From positions 50,502,021 through 50,566,020 of the forward strand of contig JAOWCC010001634.1 in assembly GCA_030867875.1 (NCBI GenBank): 64,000 nucleotides of DNA, in the 5' to 3' direction. Under the pieces are notes generated by a model. That model was not told the origin of the DNA. It did no database searches and was given only the letters and a program-made list of their open reading frames with translations. Shown one piece after another: positions 53,276-64,000 of this stretch (position 1 is its first letter; each line of letters starts with the position of its first letter). Source of the DNA: Actinernus sp. WN-2022. Lineage: Eukaryota > Cnidaria > Anthozoa > Actiniaria > Actinernidae. The translations under genes were made by a program, and so were the position numbers.

Positions 53276-54290
53276 AGGGGCACTAGTTGTCTCTCGCAAC
53301 ATTTTCAGTCCTTAGTACGAGGCACTAGTTGTCGCAAAACATTTTCTGTCCTTAGTACGTTAGTACGAGGCACTAGTTGTCGCAAAACATGTTCAGTCCT
53401 TAGTACGTTAGTACGTTCGTACGAGGCACTAGTTGTCGCAAAACATTTTCATTCCTTAGTACGTTCGTACGAGGCACTAGTTCTCGCAAAACATTTTCAT
53501 TCCTTAGCACGTTCGTACGAGGCACTAGTTCTCGCAAAACATTTTCTGTCCTTAGTACGTTAGTACGTTCGTACGAGGCACTAGTTGTCGCAAAACATGT
53601 TCAGTCCTTAGTACGTTAGTACGTTCGTACGAGGCACTAGTTCTCTCAAAACATTTTCGTTCCTTAGTACGTTAGTACGTTCGTACGAGGCACTACTTCT
53701 CGCAAAATATGTTATGTCCTTAGTACGTTCGTACGAGGCACTAGTTCTCGCAAAACATTTTATGTCCTTAGTACGTTCGTACGAGGCACTAGTTGTCGCA
53801 AAACATTTTCAGTCCTTAGTACGTTAGTACGTTCGTACGAGGCACTAGTTGTCGTAAAACATTTTCAGTCCTTAGTACGTTAGTACGTTTGTACGAGGCA
53901 CTAGTTCTCGCAAAACATTTTCTGTCCTTAGTACGTTCGTACGAGGCACTAGTTGTCGCAAAACATTTTCTGTCCTTAGTACGTTAGTACGTTCGTACGA
54001 GGCACTAGTTGTCGCAAAACATTTTCAGTCCTTAGTACGTTAGTACGTTCGTACGAGGCACTAGTTCTCTCAAAACATTTTCATTCCTTAGTACGTTAGT
54101 ACGTTCGTACGAGGCACTAGTTCTCGCAAAACATTTTCAGTCCTTAGTACGTTATTAGGTTCGTACGAGGCACTAGTTGTCGCATAACATTTTCATTCCT
54201 TAGTACGTTAGTACGTTCGTACGAGGCACTAGTTGTCGCAAAACATTTTCATTCCTTGGTACGTTAGTACGTTCGTACGAGGCACTAGTT
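53276..54290 (-). repeat. 48-56-bp satellite array, inverted, left part
   Basis: Inverse of the satellite at 46463-47645, about 20 units (units read ggcactagttgtcgcaaaac and cattttcattccttagtac). Confidence 0.95.
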
Positions 54291-55858
54291 CTACATACTC
54301 TTTATTTATACACGGAGTCTCATTCATCATGAAAATTACAAAGATGCTCTTCCAGAGAGCCGTGTGTTTAGTTCTAAGTTAATGATAACAATAATAATAT
54401 TGACAAGATTAATAATAATTAGGTAATAAAAAATAAGAATATTCTATTTAAATATGTTGGCTTCTTAAATACTAAAAAATGATGCGGTAGAATTTAAAAA
54501 GAGGCTACAAGTATTTAGAAAACTGTTTAATACTTGTAGACTCTTGTGCTACTTTAGGTAGACTGTTCCATAGAGATGTCCCTCTGTATGAAAAACTCTT
54601 TTTTAGGGCTTCGGTGTTGGGTCTTGTAATGAAGAGACTATTCTGAGAACGGCGCAAACTATGCTGATGAATTGTGTTTGTTTTGGTAAATAAATCAGTT
54701 AGATATGGCGGAACTTGGTTATTCATGGTTTTGTACATAACGCTTCCCAATTGGCAGTGGTGTCGTTCTTCTAAGTCTTTCCAATTAAGCATGGCTAAGA
54801 TGTCTTTTGATCTAACGTCATAATTAGAGCCTGTAATGATTCTAGCAGCTCTGTTTTGAAGTTTTTGAAGTTTCTGAGAAAGGCCTTTACCCAGACTTCC
54901 CCAGACAGTGCTACAATAATCACAATGTGAGACTATCAGTGAATTATAGATATAAATTAAAAGATTATAAGGCACGAATGGCATGAGTCTTCGTAAAATA
55001 CCAAGTGCCTTGGCAATCTTTTTAGAAATGTTGTCAATATGAGTCTCCCATGTAAGAAACTCATCGACGTGAACACCGAGACACTATAAGATTTAACTCT
55101 ATTGATTTGACTGCCATTTGTGCTTACGTTCGGATCATCAGGTATTGGGGCAAGTTTGGCGCGCGTTCCAAGAAACATGCATTTAGTTTTAGTAGTATTT
55201 AGACTTAATTTATTGCCGATAAGCCATTCTTGCACACTAATTAGATCATTATTCATAGCAGAGAGAAACTCCTCCTGATTGCTAGAGGCAAAAGTAAAGT
55301 TGGTGTCGTCTGCATACATACGGACATTAGACATTAAATCGCAATTTGGCAAGTCGTTAATATAAAGCAAAAAAAGGAATGGACCTAGAATAGCCCCTTG
55401 AGGAATTCCACAACTGACTATGTTTGGGTCAGACAGAGTGCCATTTACTAGTGTCCTTTGGATACGATCGGTAAGGTAGTTCGAGAACCAGGATAGGGTT
55501 TTAGTTTTTACTCCGTAGAGCTTCATTTTCGATAGTAGGATAGAGTGGTCAATAGTATCGAAGGCATTTTTTAGATCCAAAAATATGATAGCATTTGTAA
55601 GGCCATTATCAATATTTAAGAACCATTCATTTGTTAGGTCCAAGAGGGCAGTTACTGTGGAATGTAATGGTCTGAAGCCCGATTGGAGCTTATTTAACAG
55701 ATTGTTTTCAACTAAGTATGTGTAAAACTGATTAAAAACGCCTCTTTCTAGAATCTTAACGACAACTGAAAGAACCGAAATGGGTCTATAGTTGTTAGGG
55801 ATGGCTTTGGGTCCCTCTTTATGTATGGGATAGACTTTGGCTTTTTTCCAGTCTGACA
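54291..55858 (-). mobile_element. 5'-truncated LINE inserted in the satellite array
   Basis: Fills the gap between two parts of the array. It ends at about 54291 in the satellite and begins with SDWKKAKVYPIHKEG at about 55858. No target duplication identified. Confidence 0.85.
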
Positions 55859-55859
55859 A
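54505..55859 (-). pseudogene. LINE reverse transcriptase, one frameshift
   Basis: RT with NYRPISVLSVVVKILERGV, LQSGFRPLHST, FLDLKNAFDTIDH (motif A), GIPQGAILGPFLFLLYINDL (block 5) and MYADDTNFTFA (motif C). A frameshift near 55090 separates it from the C-terminal part (SHCDYCSTVWGSLGKGL, LQNRAARIITGSNYD, LWNSLP) at 54505-54984. Only one break, so relatively young. Confidence 0.87.
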
Positions 55860-56515
55860 AACATTTTCATTCCTTAGTACGTTAGTACGTTCGTACGAGG
55901 CATTAGTTCTCGCAAAGCATTTTCTGTCCTTAGTACGTTAGTACGTTCGTACGAGGCACTAGTTCTCTCAAAACATTTTTAGTCCTTAGTACGTTAGTAC
56001 GTTCGTACGAGGCACTAGTTGTCGCAAAACATTTTCATTCCTTAGTACGTTAGTACGTTCGTACGAGGCACTAGTTCTCTCAAAACATTTTTAGTCCTTA
56101 GTACGTTAGTACGTTCGTACGAGGCACTAGTTGTCGCAAAACATTTTCATTCCTTAGTACGTTAGTACGTTCGTACGAGGCACTAGTTGTCGCAAAACAT
56201 TTTTAGTCCTTAGTACGTTAGTACGTTCGTACGAGGCACTAGTTCTCGCTAAACATTTTCTGTCCTTAGTACGTTAGTACGTTCGTACGAGGCTCTAGTT
56301 GTCGCAAAACATTTTCTGTCCTTAGTACGTTCGTACGAGGCACTAGTTGTCTCTCAAAACGTTTTCAGTCCTTCAGTGGTACGTTAGTAATTAGTCACGT
56401 TAGTACGAGGCACTAATGAGTTCTCTCAAAACATTTTCAGTCGTTAGTACGTTCGTACGAATCACTAGTTGTCTCAAAACATTTTCAGTCCTTTTCTCGT
56501 ACGAGGCAGTACGAG
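55860..56515 (-). repeat. 48-56-bp satellite array, inverted, right part
   Basis: Continues 53276-54290 after the LINE, about 12 units, with more divergent last units. Confidence 0.95.
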
Positions 56516-56639
56516 ACAGCAATCATTTATAAATGAGTTTCAAAGAGGATAGAAAAGGGAACCGGAGAAGATGGCCGGTAATACATAAATATATCTTAGT
56601 ACACTTAGTACGCGTACTAAGCAAAAAAACAAGAAAAGT

Positions 56640-57853
56640 AGCTACTAGAACAGGCAACATATGGCCGCGTTCATTACTTATTGAGACTTCTGGTTATGGA
56701 TTTCTGATATAATAGATTATACTGTAAACTGATGGGCCGCGTTCATTACTTATTAAGACTTCTGGTTATGGACTTCTGATATAATAGATTATACCGTAAA
56801 CTGATGGGCCGCGTTCATTACTTATTGAGACTTCTGGTTATAGACTTCTGATATAATAGATTATACCGTAATCTGATGGGCCGCGTTCATTACTTATTGA
56901 GACTTCTGGTTATGGACTTCTGATATAATAGATTATACCGTAATCTGATGGGCCGCGTTCATTACTTATTGAGACTTCTGGTTATGGACTTCTGATATAA
57001 TAGATTATACCGTAAACTTATGGGCCTCGTATATTACTTATTGAGACTTCTGGTTATAGACTTCTGATATAATAGATTATACCGTAATCTGATGGGCCGC
57101 GTTCATTACTTATTAAGACTTCTGGTTATAGACTTCTGATATAATAGATTATACCGTAAACTGATGGGCCGCGTTCATTACTTATTGAGACTTCTGGTTA
57201 TAGACTTCTGATATAATAGATTATACCGTAATCTGATGGGCCGCATTCATTATTATGGAGACTTCTGGTTATGGACTTCTGATATAATAGATTATACCGT
57301 AAACTTATGGGCCGCGTTCATTACTTATTGAGACTTCTGGTTATAGACTTCTGATATAATAGATTATACCGTAATCTGATGGGCCGCGTTCATTACTTAT
57401 TAAGACTTCTGGTTATAGACTTCTGATATAATAGATTATACCGTAAACTGATGGGCCGCGTTCATTACTTATTGAGACTTCTGGTTATAGACTTCTGATA
57501 TAATAGATTATACCGTAATCTGATGGGCCGCGTTCATTACTTATTGAGAGTTCTGGTTATAGACTTCTGATATAATAGATTATACCGTAATCTGATGGGC
57601 CGCGTTCATTACTTATTAAGACTTCTGGTTATGGACTTCTGATATAATAGATTATACTGTAATCTGATGGGCCGCGTTCCATTACTTATTAAGACTTCTG
57701 GTTATGGATTTCTGATATAATAGATTATACCGTAATCTGATGGGCCGCGTTCATTACTTAACGAGACTTCTGGTTGTGGACTTCTGATATAATAGATTAT
57801 ACCGTAATCTGATGGGCCGCGTTCATTACTTATTGAGACTTCTGGTTATAGAC
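56640..57853 (+). repeat. 71-bp tandem repeat, about 17 units
   Basis: Unit gggccgcgttcattacttat, gagacttctggttatagact, tctgatataatagattatac, cgtaatctgat. Units differ at ttgag/taag and taatc/taaac. Copies also at 46220-46325 and 58535-58622. Confidence 0.95.
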
Positions 57854-58540
57854 TTCTCAAGCATGTTAAGGCCTGGTTCATTTAACGGAAAATAGATGTA
57901 CGTTAAAAAATGTTTTCTAACAGAAATAACAGTTTAAACAAAAACTAATTACACTGTAATACTAATATCAACTTCCTTAAAAAATAATAATGGATGGTTG
58001 TCGTATCACGTGATCGATGACGTCATAATGATTGAAAATCGTTTAAGTGAAATGCGGCTGCGACGATAACATATGGATATAAAGTAACCGTGCTAAAACA
58101 TTACTCCTCCCGCAGTGTTTCAGATCACGCTTAGAAAACATGACTATCATGTAAAGATAAGGAGATATTAAGGGTACAAAAAGTCACGTGACCTATTTTG
58201 CATATGTTCGCCTTAATTACTCGTTAACGAAACATTGTAGTCATCTTTTCTAAGTTGATTTAGGTAAAAGGCTTCAACCTTAACTAAACATATCCACTCA
58301 TCATCCTAGCTGTTTTAAACTCGGAGCCGCGTTTTTGATTTACTGATTTCGTGTTCTAAGTCACGTGACAGACCACGTGACACGTTTGACTACACACAAA
58401 CCACTTTAGGTAGTCAAGAATGGGGATACCTATTATCGTGAGAAACTTGGTGTACTTACCATACTCGGCTGTGCTGAAATAAGGACAACAGTTTTTACCC
58501 GAAATTTGACCCCTGAACCAGGCCTTAACATGCTTGAGAA
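57854..58540. mobile_element. MITE with 27-bp inverted ends inserted in 71-bp array
   Basis: ttctcaagcatgttaaggcc... at the left end is inverted at 58514-58540. It lies within a unit of the 71-bp array, since the array resumes right after. No clear target duplication. Confidence 0.8.
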
Positions 58541-59606
58541 AATTCTGATATAATAGATTATACCGTAAACTGATGGGCCGCGTTCTATTACTTATTGAGA
58601 CTTCTGGTTATGGATTTCTGGTAACCGCTGATGAGCTGGTTATACCCAGGACGTCCCAGCCGCTTAAAGTTTATCACAGAACCTACAAAGAAAAAGCTAA
58701 ATTCCGAGGTTACAAAAATATTATGCAATAACTCAGGAGATGGCATGCCTCAATTCTAACGCATTTGACAATTTCACTCACTCCAATACTATGACTGCAT
58801 TTTACAAACAGCTCTGGTACAATTTAGACTGAGAGATAACGTCTACATGCAGGTCGGGTCAACTTGGTGGAGGTCCCAAACTGTACTCAGGCTTGCATAC
58901 ATTTACTGGGGGAGGGGGGTGGAGTGGATGTGCTATTCTGGACACAGTTTTTTTTTCCTCACCATTTATTGAGAAAAATTCAGAATTCTATACAGAAGAA
59001 GTGTTAACTACTTGTAAAGTATTGTAGGACTTAGTGGGTGTGACTGGGCGTTATTCTCAGACAAGAATTGGGCGAACTGGTGACGTGTACGATGTGATTT
59101 GTTATTTGCACGTGGCCAAATGCAAGGCGTGGGACAAAAGTCACGTGATCTGCATGCAAATGTCTTGGGGGTGGCAGCGAGGGTAAGCTTCCCGCTCTTT
59201 GTAAACTCATGTTTACCAACGAAAACATGCAAATCATGAGATACAATCGGATTCCCATCGATTCCCATACAAACACTGTATTTCGCGCCATGTTTGCACC
59301 CTTTTCAAAATGTCGGAATCCGATTGGAATCGTCGATCAGTTTGCTTTTTTTTACACCAGAGAGCGGGCTTCCTGTTGTATTCGATCTCATAATGCTCCA
59401 CCGTGGAAGACTGGGTCCCAGTGCTGACCTCAATGCGGAGGAGGTAGGCTTGTAATGGCGGACGGAAAGCAGGAAAAAACACCTAAAAAATAACGAAAAC
59501 TTGCACTCAATGTAGGTTGGATAGAGCTCTGAAAGTGTCCTGCATGAGTGAGAAAAAAACCAAACGGCAACATGGAGGACAACGCAGCGAAATTTGCGGT
59601 TGTATC
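58541..59606. other. Spacer and probable 5' region of the second host gene
   Basis: One last 71-bp repeat copy to about 58622, then no supported gene. The stretch just before 59607 may hold the promoter and 5' UTR. Confidence 0.35.
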
Positions 59607-59725
59607 ATGGAAACACAAAGCAAAACAAAAGAAGAAAATAATGAAGGAAATTCAGTGAACGAGCAAAAAGATGAGGCGAAGAGTGAAAGAGATGAGAAAC
59701 CACCAACTTCTATGGCAGAAGAGAG
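59607..59725 (+). CDS. Unidentified host gene, putative first coding exon
   Basis: ATG at 59607 starts METQSKTKEENNEGNS and the exon continues with highly charged, Glu/Lys-rich sequence to MAEE plus two bases, then donor gtgaga. Phase 2, which fits the next exon. The upstream start could be different. No family recognised; the sequence suggests a disordered or coiled-coil N-terminus. Confidence 0.5.
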
Positions 59726-60193
59726 GTGAGAGATTGGATAGAGAAACCGAAACGTCATTCTATGGTGCTGTTTCATTTTGCATGATAACGTAAACGTTTG
59801 AACCTGGACTGTAGTACCGAGCAGTTTGATTTTGAATGAGTTGGGTGCACTTGTGCCAGTTGTGTTCGAGTTTGTTAATTGTTTGTTAGAAAGTTTGGAT
59901 CGTCAGGGTTATCGCCAAAATGTTTATAAGAGAGTAAGCACTAAAGCAGTGTAACTGTCTCAGAAAAGAAAAAAATGTGTCTTTTAAGTATACCCTTTAG
60001 CTTGGTATTATAAATGAGTTATTTGTGTCCATGTAGTCTTGTAGAGGTGTTCCATGTTGATACAGAAAGCAATTATTAATAGTGAATTAAACCGAAATTA
60101 AGCATCTTAGTATTAAGTATATGCACTTCATGCCTGAATTTGTAAGCATCGACTTCAGAATTCACGATTTTTTCCTCGTTTGGTGGATATATA

Positions 60194-60314
60194 AGTGACT
60201 TTATTTAAGCTTTGCAGCTAATTGGGGACACTAGTCCAACGGTTTTACGTCCTTATCCGAGAAGACCTGAAGGTCTAACCGTTTACTGTATTATGTAAAG
60301 GCAGCACCTTCTAT

Positions 60315-60345
<31 letters not shown>

Positions 60346-60388
60346 CACTCGACAGACCGGAGCTTAACCACTGAGCTAACCGGGAGGC
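60194..60388 (-). mobile_element. tRNA-derived SINE, second copy
   Basis: Shares cttatccgagaagac, gcagcaccttct and agaccctgagtgttggtcc with 40303-40625, and the A box as tagctcagtggttaagc on the minus strand, ending at cgg. The B box region is shortened. Confidence 0.7.
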
Positions 60389-61952
60389 GGTATAACATAC
60401 TCATCAAGTGCCCAGACTTGTAAGCTGTAATACTTTATTTATTTCTGTATCAAGGTTAAAAGTTGGTGGGATCCAGTAAACTAGACAATTTAAAGTGTGT
60501 ATTTATAACCCCCAAAAAATATTTTTGTACATCGATTCTGTATAGCACCCTGACTAAGAATTTGAAAAAATAAAAGTGAAAAACTAAACTTTGGCGATTT
60601 TAGTGCCGTCCGTTTTGGGCCTCCTGTTTCCAGCTGGAAGTCAGCACGAGTCTTGGTGAGGGCCTGGAGTTGTGATGTCAATCGGGTGTCATTTTACTAC
60701 AACTACCAGAATCCTTTGCACGGTTTCTTTTGTTCCTCTAATTTAGACCATTGTCTTGCTATTTGCAATCTGAAAAAGAATTCAAAAAGGTAAAATGTCC
60801 TATTATAGTCTAATCAGAATGAAATAAACTCCATCACAAGAAAAAGCACATCGAAATTAGTAAATTTACCAAATTTGGTGATATTTCATTGGATATAAAT
60901 TTACCATGTGGTGAGCTTTCAAGAGTTGCACAAATAAGAGATGTTTGTATGGAATTGGAAGGACACCTTACTACATACACATCACAGGTCACTAGTCTCC
61001 AGGCCCCCAAATGGAATTGAAAACTGACGGCCATATGTTCTGGTTCTCAACTTTGAAAGGCCGTAAAAAAATTACAGTTCAGGTTTAGGCATTTTTGCTT
61101 TAACTCATTCGGGTCCATACAACGAAAAATAGGTTGTACGAGACCTACCGGAAAAAATTTCTAGCATGGTAGCGTTACATCCAATTGCTTTCAAACTCGC
61201 TGACTATATCCTAGGCCAATCACACAGCACGTTTTATCGAATTCGATCTAACCAAACTTCTGATTGGTTAATTTTAGTTTCATACATGTAGTATTTTGAG
61301 TTTCAAAAATCTGAGATTCTGAGTATGGCGGTCGAGACGCGAGGAGATCCGACGGCTTCTAAAACGTACAATTTGGCTGCAGTTTTGGCCTAGCAACTCG
61401 ACCAGAAAAGCAGTGTGATGAACTGGATGGCAGTATTAGAGGTATATAGAGTGTTTTGGAGTCGTAAATTGACTGTCAGCTACATAATTTCAGCGAAGAC
61501 TTCTCACAGGTGAGTATTCATGGCTACAATTTAGACTTGTTTGGTGGCTCGAAAGGCATTGAAATGATGTTAGACCTGTTTGAAACCTTTCTTATTGGCT
61601 CAAGAACATGTCTCGACATATCATTGAGAACATATCTGGGTGATAGAATTGTTTTCTTGGTCAGGGCAAACATTTTCAATCCGATATTTTACCCCTGGCC
61701 ATATTTATGTGAATATGTATTACACAACAAAATTAAATCCAAAACAACCCATTTTTTCCTGAAGACCCGAATGAGTTCTAAAGGATAGTTTAAAGTTTAA
61801 ATAAAAAATAATAATGTTTGGGGTTATACACGTACTAGGCACTTTAAGCTATTTTCATTGTGAAGTGTGAACATATTATACCATTCTTATATAAATTACA
61901 TTGGCTGCCTGTAGAAAAGCATATCATTTTTAAGATCTTTTTACTTACATTT

Positions 61953-62116
61953 AAGGGCGCTTTCCATTTACGCAAACCAACTGGTCTGATGGGCCAGTTC
62001 TTAAATGGAACGCGTCAGTTCTAGGAACTGACTGGACCAGTTTTCAGAACTAACACTTTCCATTTAGGAACTGGCCGATCAGACCAGTCAGTTCGCGTAA
62101 ATGGAAAGTGCCCTTA
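61953..62116. mobile_element. 164-bp palindromic MITE
   Basis: taagggcgctttccatttac at the left end is inverted at 62096-62116, and inner parts also pair. No coding content. Confidence 0.8.
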
Positions 62117-62384
62117 GTCTTTGCATAGCTTAATGGTTCTGCCATATATTTCTGATATAGTTAAACATTATGTTTCTAGAGGCTCCTGGCCTCTAAATAC
62201 ATCCCTGTACTGCATGTACATATATACATGTACTGTAGGTTACTGACTGGATGTGAATTTCAGGTATGATGATCTTGGTTAAGCTCTTTAGTCTTCTGTG
62301 TATATTAGCATGTTCCAAGGTGAGGTCCTTGCACATGCATGTGGTTGAAAATCTCATTAACAGCTACAAATGATGTTTATATAG

Positions 62385-62445
62385 ACAGGGACAGCTAATT
62401 GCCAAGGAAGATGGTGAGCAGACAGGTGAAAACAGTGAAGAAAAG
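62385..62445 (+). CDS. Unidentified host gene, internal exon
   Basis: 61-bp exon between acceptor ttatatag and donor gtagat. With the previous two bases it reads QGQLIAKEDGEQTGENSEEK, in phase 0 at the end. Charged, continuing the acidic theme of the first exon. Confidence 0.55.
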
Positions 62446-62880
62446 GTAGATACCAGTTGTTGTATTCATGCACAACATACAATGTATGTGCATGCTCTTT
62501 AATTTGTGCTCTGTACATTCTAATTATAATAATGGCCATATTTACATACATGTATATACATGTAGCACCATATCACCACAGTCTCATGGCACTTTACATA
62601 TTACTGACATATTGTCAGTGGATTTTTCAGACTGCTTATGGCACTAATATGTGCCACACAGTTTACAATGTTGAGTGTGTGGTTAGTACAATGGCCAGGC
62701 TGCTGTATCGTGTGACAATCCCCTGCTCTTTTTTGAGTAGTACAACACTCTGGTTCTTTCGTGAACATCCCCTTCAAATACTGATTAGAAGTAGAAGGAG
62801 ACAAGGCCAACAGCTTATGTATGTCCCTGCCCAAAACTATAAACTGTATGGCTAAACTGTATGGTTAAATCTTATTTTAG

Positions 62881-62952
62881 CCAACTGATGAGCAGCGTAT
62901 TGAAGAGGAAAAGAAAAAGGAAGAAGAAAGGAAGAGAGAGATTGAAGAAGTG
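62881..62952 (+). CDS. Unidentified host gene, internal exon
   Basis: 72-bp exon (24 codons) after acceptor cttattttag, with donor gtaaga. Encodes PTDEQRIEEEKKKEEERKRE and then IEEV: a lysine/glutamate helix, probably coiled coil. Phase 0 both ends. Confidence 0.6.
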
Positions 62953-63079
62953 GTAAGAAAAAAACTGTGCGTCACAGTCGTATAATAATGTGTTGTTCTT
63001 TTTACATTATTAATTGTCTATCCTTCCACATTACAATGTACATGTATTAATGTTAGATGTACAGTCCCTGTCAAAAGTT

Positions 63080-63275
63080 TTTCACACCGTACGAACCACA
63101 TGCGGTAGAATGTGGCACATGCCACATGTGTTTACCACTTTCGGTAAAATGAATGTGGCGAAATGTGGCGAAGCGAAATCAGTGGCTCTACCACTTTCGG
63201 TAAAACGAAATCGGTGGCTCTACCACTTTCAGTAAAATGAAAGTGGTGACTCAACCACCTTTGGTAATTAAAATG
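63080..63275 (+). repeat. Imperfect 33-bp tandem repeat
   Basis: Three to four diverged copies of accactttcggtaaaatgaa followed by a ggtggctct phrase. Confidence 0.7.
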
Positions 63276-63975
63276 AATTCGGTATCTCAACTAGCTCAAG
63301 CAATGTAACGAGGTACATTGTGTACATGTCTATGTAAATGTGGCGCTACGTAACGTTCGCAATTCAAGTATACATGTAGGAGTCGCAAAGTTTGTAGTGA
63401 ACATGTAGTTTCTGCTTCCATTTGATTTCATTGACGTTTGAGTAAATAAAAAAGAAGTGAAATAATTAAAAGTCAGATTACCTGTATTTACATTAAATAA
63501 TCTTCATGTCAGTGCCCGTTCGCATTTGTCGGTGATGCTTTGAAAAGCTACACTTTAAAATCAACCTGAACGCGTTAGGTTTTCCTTCATTTAATTCTCT
63601 TAACAGAGTAGGGAGATCACGTTTTCCAGCTGTAGCAGAAAGTATTAAAAATCAAACCTTTTTGCGGGTGTTTAAAACTCTGAAGATACCACTCCGGCCA
63701 ATCCAAACTGTGTACTAATTTGTCACGCTTGAAGAGGTTGACCAATGAGAAGAATCAATTCCCATGCTAATTAGTATCCACAAGCAAGTCATAGACGATT
63801 AAAACAAGCTTGCGCATATGTAAAATTTATTCAAACTATATTGAATCGAAGTAAAGTAAAATTATAAAGAAGCAAACATATTCAACATCTCGATCTGATA
63901 AGTGACACACTGTTTATGATAACAAGTCAGCTGGGATTCAAGTTGAGATTTACGTTGTTTGATTTGATTTTATAG

Positions 63976-64000
63976 AAGCGGGAATACGTCTCAAAATTGT
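63976..64000 (+). CDS. Unidentified host gene, start of next exon, cut by window end
   Basis: After acceptor tttatag the sequence reads KREYVSKL in phase 0 with the previous exon. The window ends here. Confidence 0.45.

Larger units (their letters stand above)
59726..62384. other. Intron of the second host gene
   Basis: Contains a SINE copy at 60194-60388 and a palindromic MITE at 61953-62116, otherwise no supported gene. Confidence 0.45.

Noticed and set aside
59031..59482. Overlapping short open frames upstream of the second host gene
   Set aside because: Several frames on both strands without motif or splice support; probably chance in a higher-GC 5' region.
1..64000. CRISPR-like array from the regular repeats (33, 37, 40 bp)
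   Set aside because: The arrays are contiguous tandem units without unique spacers in a spliced eukaryotic genome.

Overview
The window is a piece of animal nuclear genome, most likely an anthozoan cnidarian (inference from the mix of repeats and the spliced host genes; no rRNA or mitochondrial marker confirms it). It is AT-rich and dominated by nested transposable elements and minisatellites. Two spliced host genes run through it on the + strand. The first is a DUF885-family metallohydrolase, of which six coding exons can be placed (682-850, 29155-29413, 33446-33673, 35916-36176, 36661-36846, 39855-40205) with matching splice phases, the HExxPGHH-type motif and a terminal stop. The second is an unidentified charged, coiled-coil-type gene with a putative first coding exon at 59607-59725 and further exons at 62385-62445, 62881-62952 and 63976 onward.

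The first intron visible in the DUF885 gene is 28.3 kb long and holds the main object. This is an 18.4-kb Polinton/Maverick (adintovirus-like) element at 9757-28123, with 247-bp terminal inverted repeats and a 5-bp flanking duplication, inserted into the coding region of a Penelope-like element (7.4-9.76 and 28.12-29.0 kb). It carries a broken protein-primed-type DNA polymerase B, FtsK/HerA-type packaging ATPase, double-jelly-roll major capsid protein, a probable penton protein, several conserved Polinton membrane or virion proteins, an intact zinc-ribbon/cyclin TFIIB- or VLTF3-like transcription factor and two small zinc-binding proteins. I could not find an integrase or a protease. A 5.5-kb LINE (17.85-23.4 kb) splits one Polinton gene, and a 173-bp MITE sits inside that LINE. 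The order of nesting is therefore MITE in LINE in Polinton in Penelope in host intron.

Left of the Polinton are a MITE with a 113-bp minisatellite and a LINE inserted in it (0.9-3.6 kb), a fold-back element (4.0-5.2 kb), and an AT-rich stretch with four perfect CRE palindromes. Right of it the remaining DUF885 introns hold long minisatellites (40-bp, 70-bp and 37-bp units), a LINE fragment and several MITEs.

From 40.2 to 58.6 kb there is no host gene. This part has tRNA-derived SINEs, a 16-copy tandem array of the SINE A-box region, a fold-back with tRNA-like arms, and a 2.46-kb near-perfect palindrome (43470-45929). The palindrome has Polinton-type ends, an exact 6-bp target duplication and a chromodomain tail. 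There are also two arrays of one satellite in opposite orientation (46.5-47.6 and 53.3-56.5 kb, the second split by a LINE), a 71-bp array and more MITEs. The second host gene begins near 59.6 kb.
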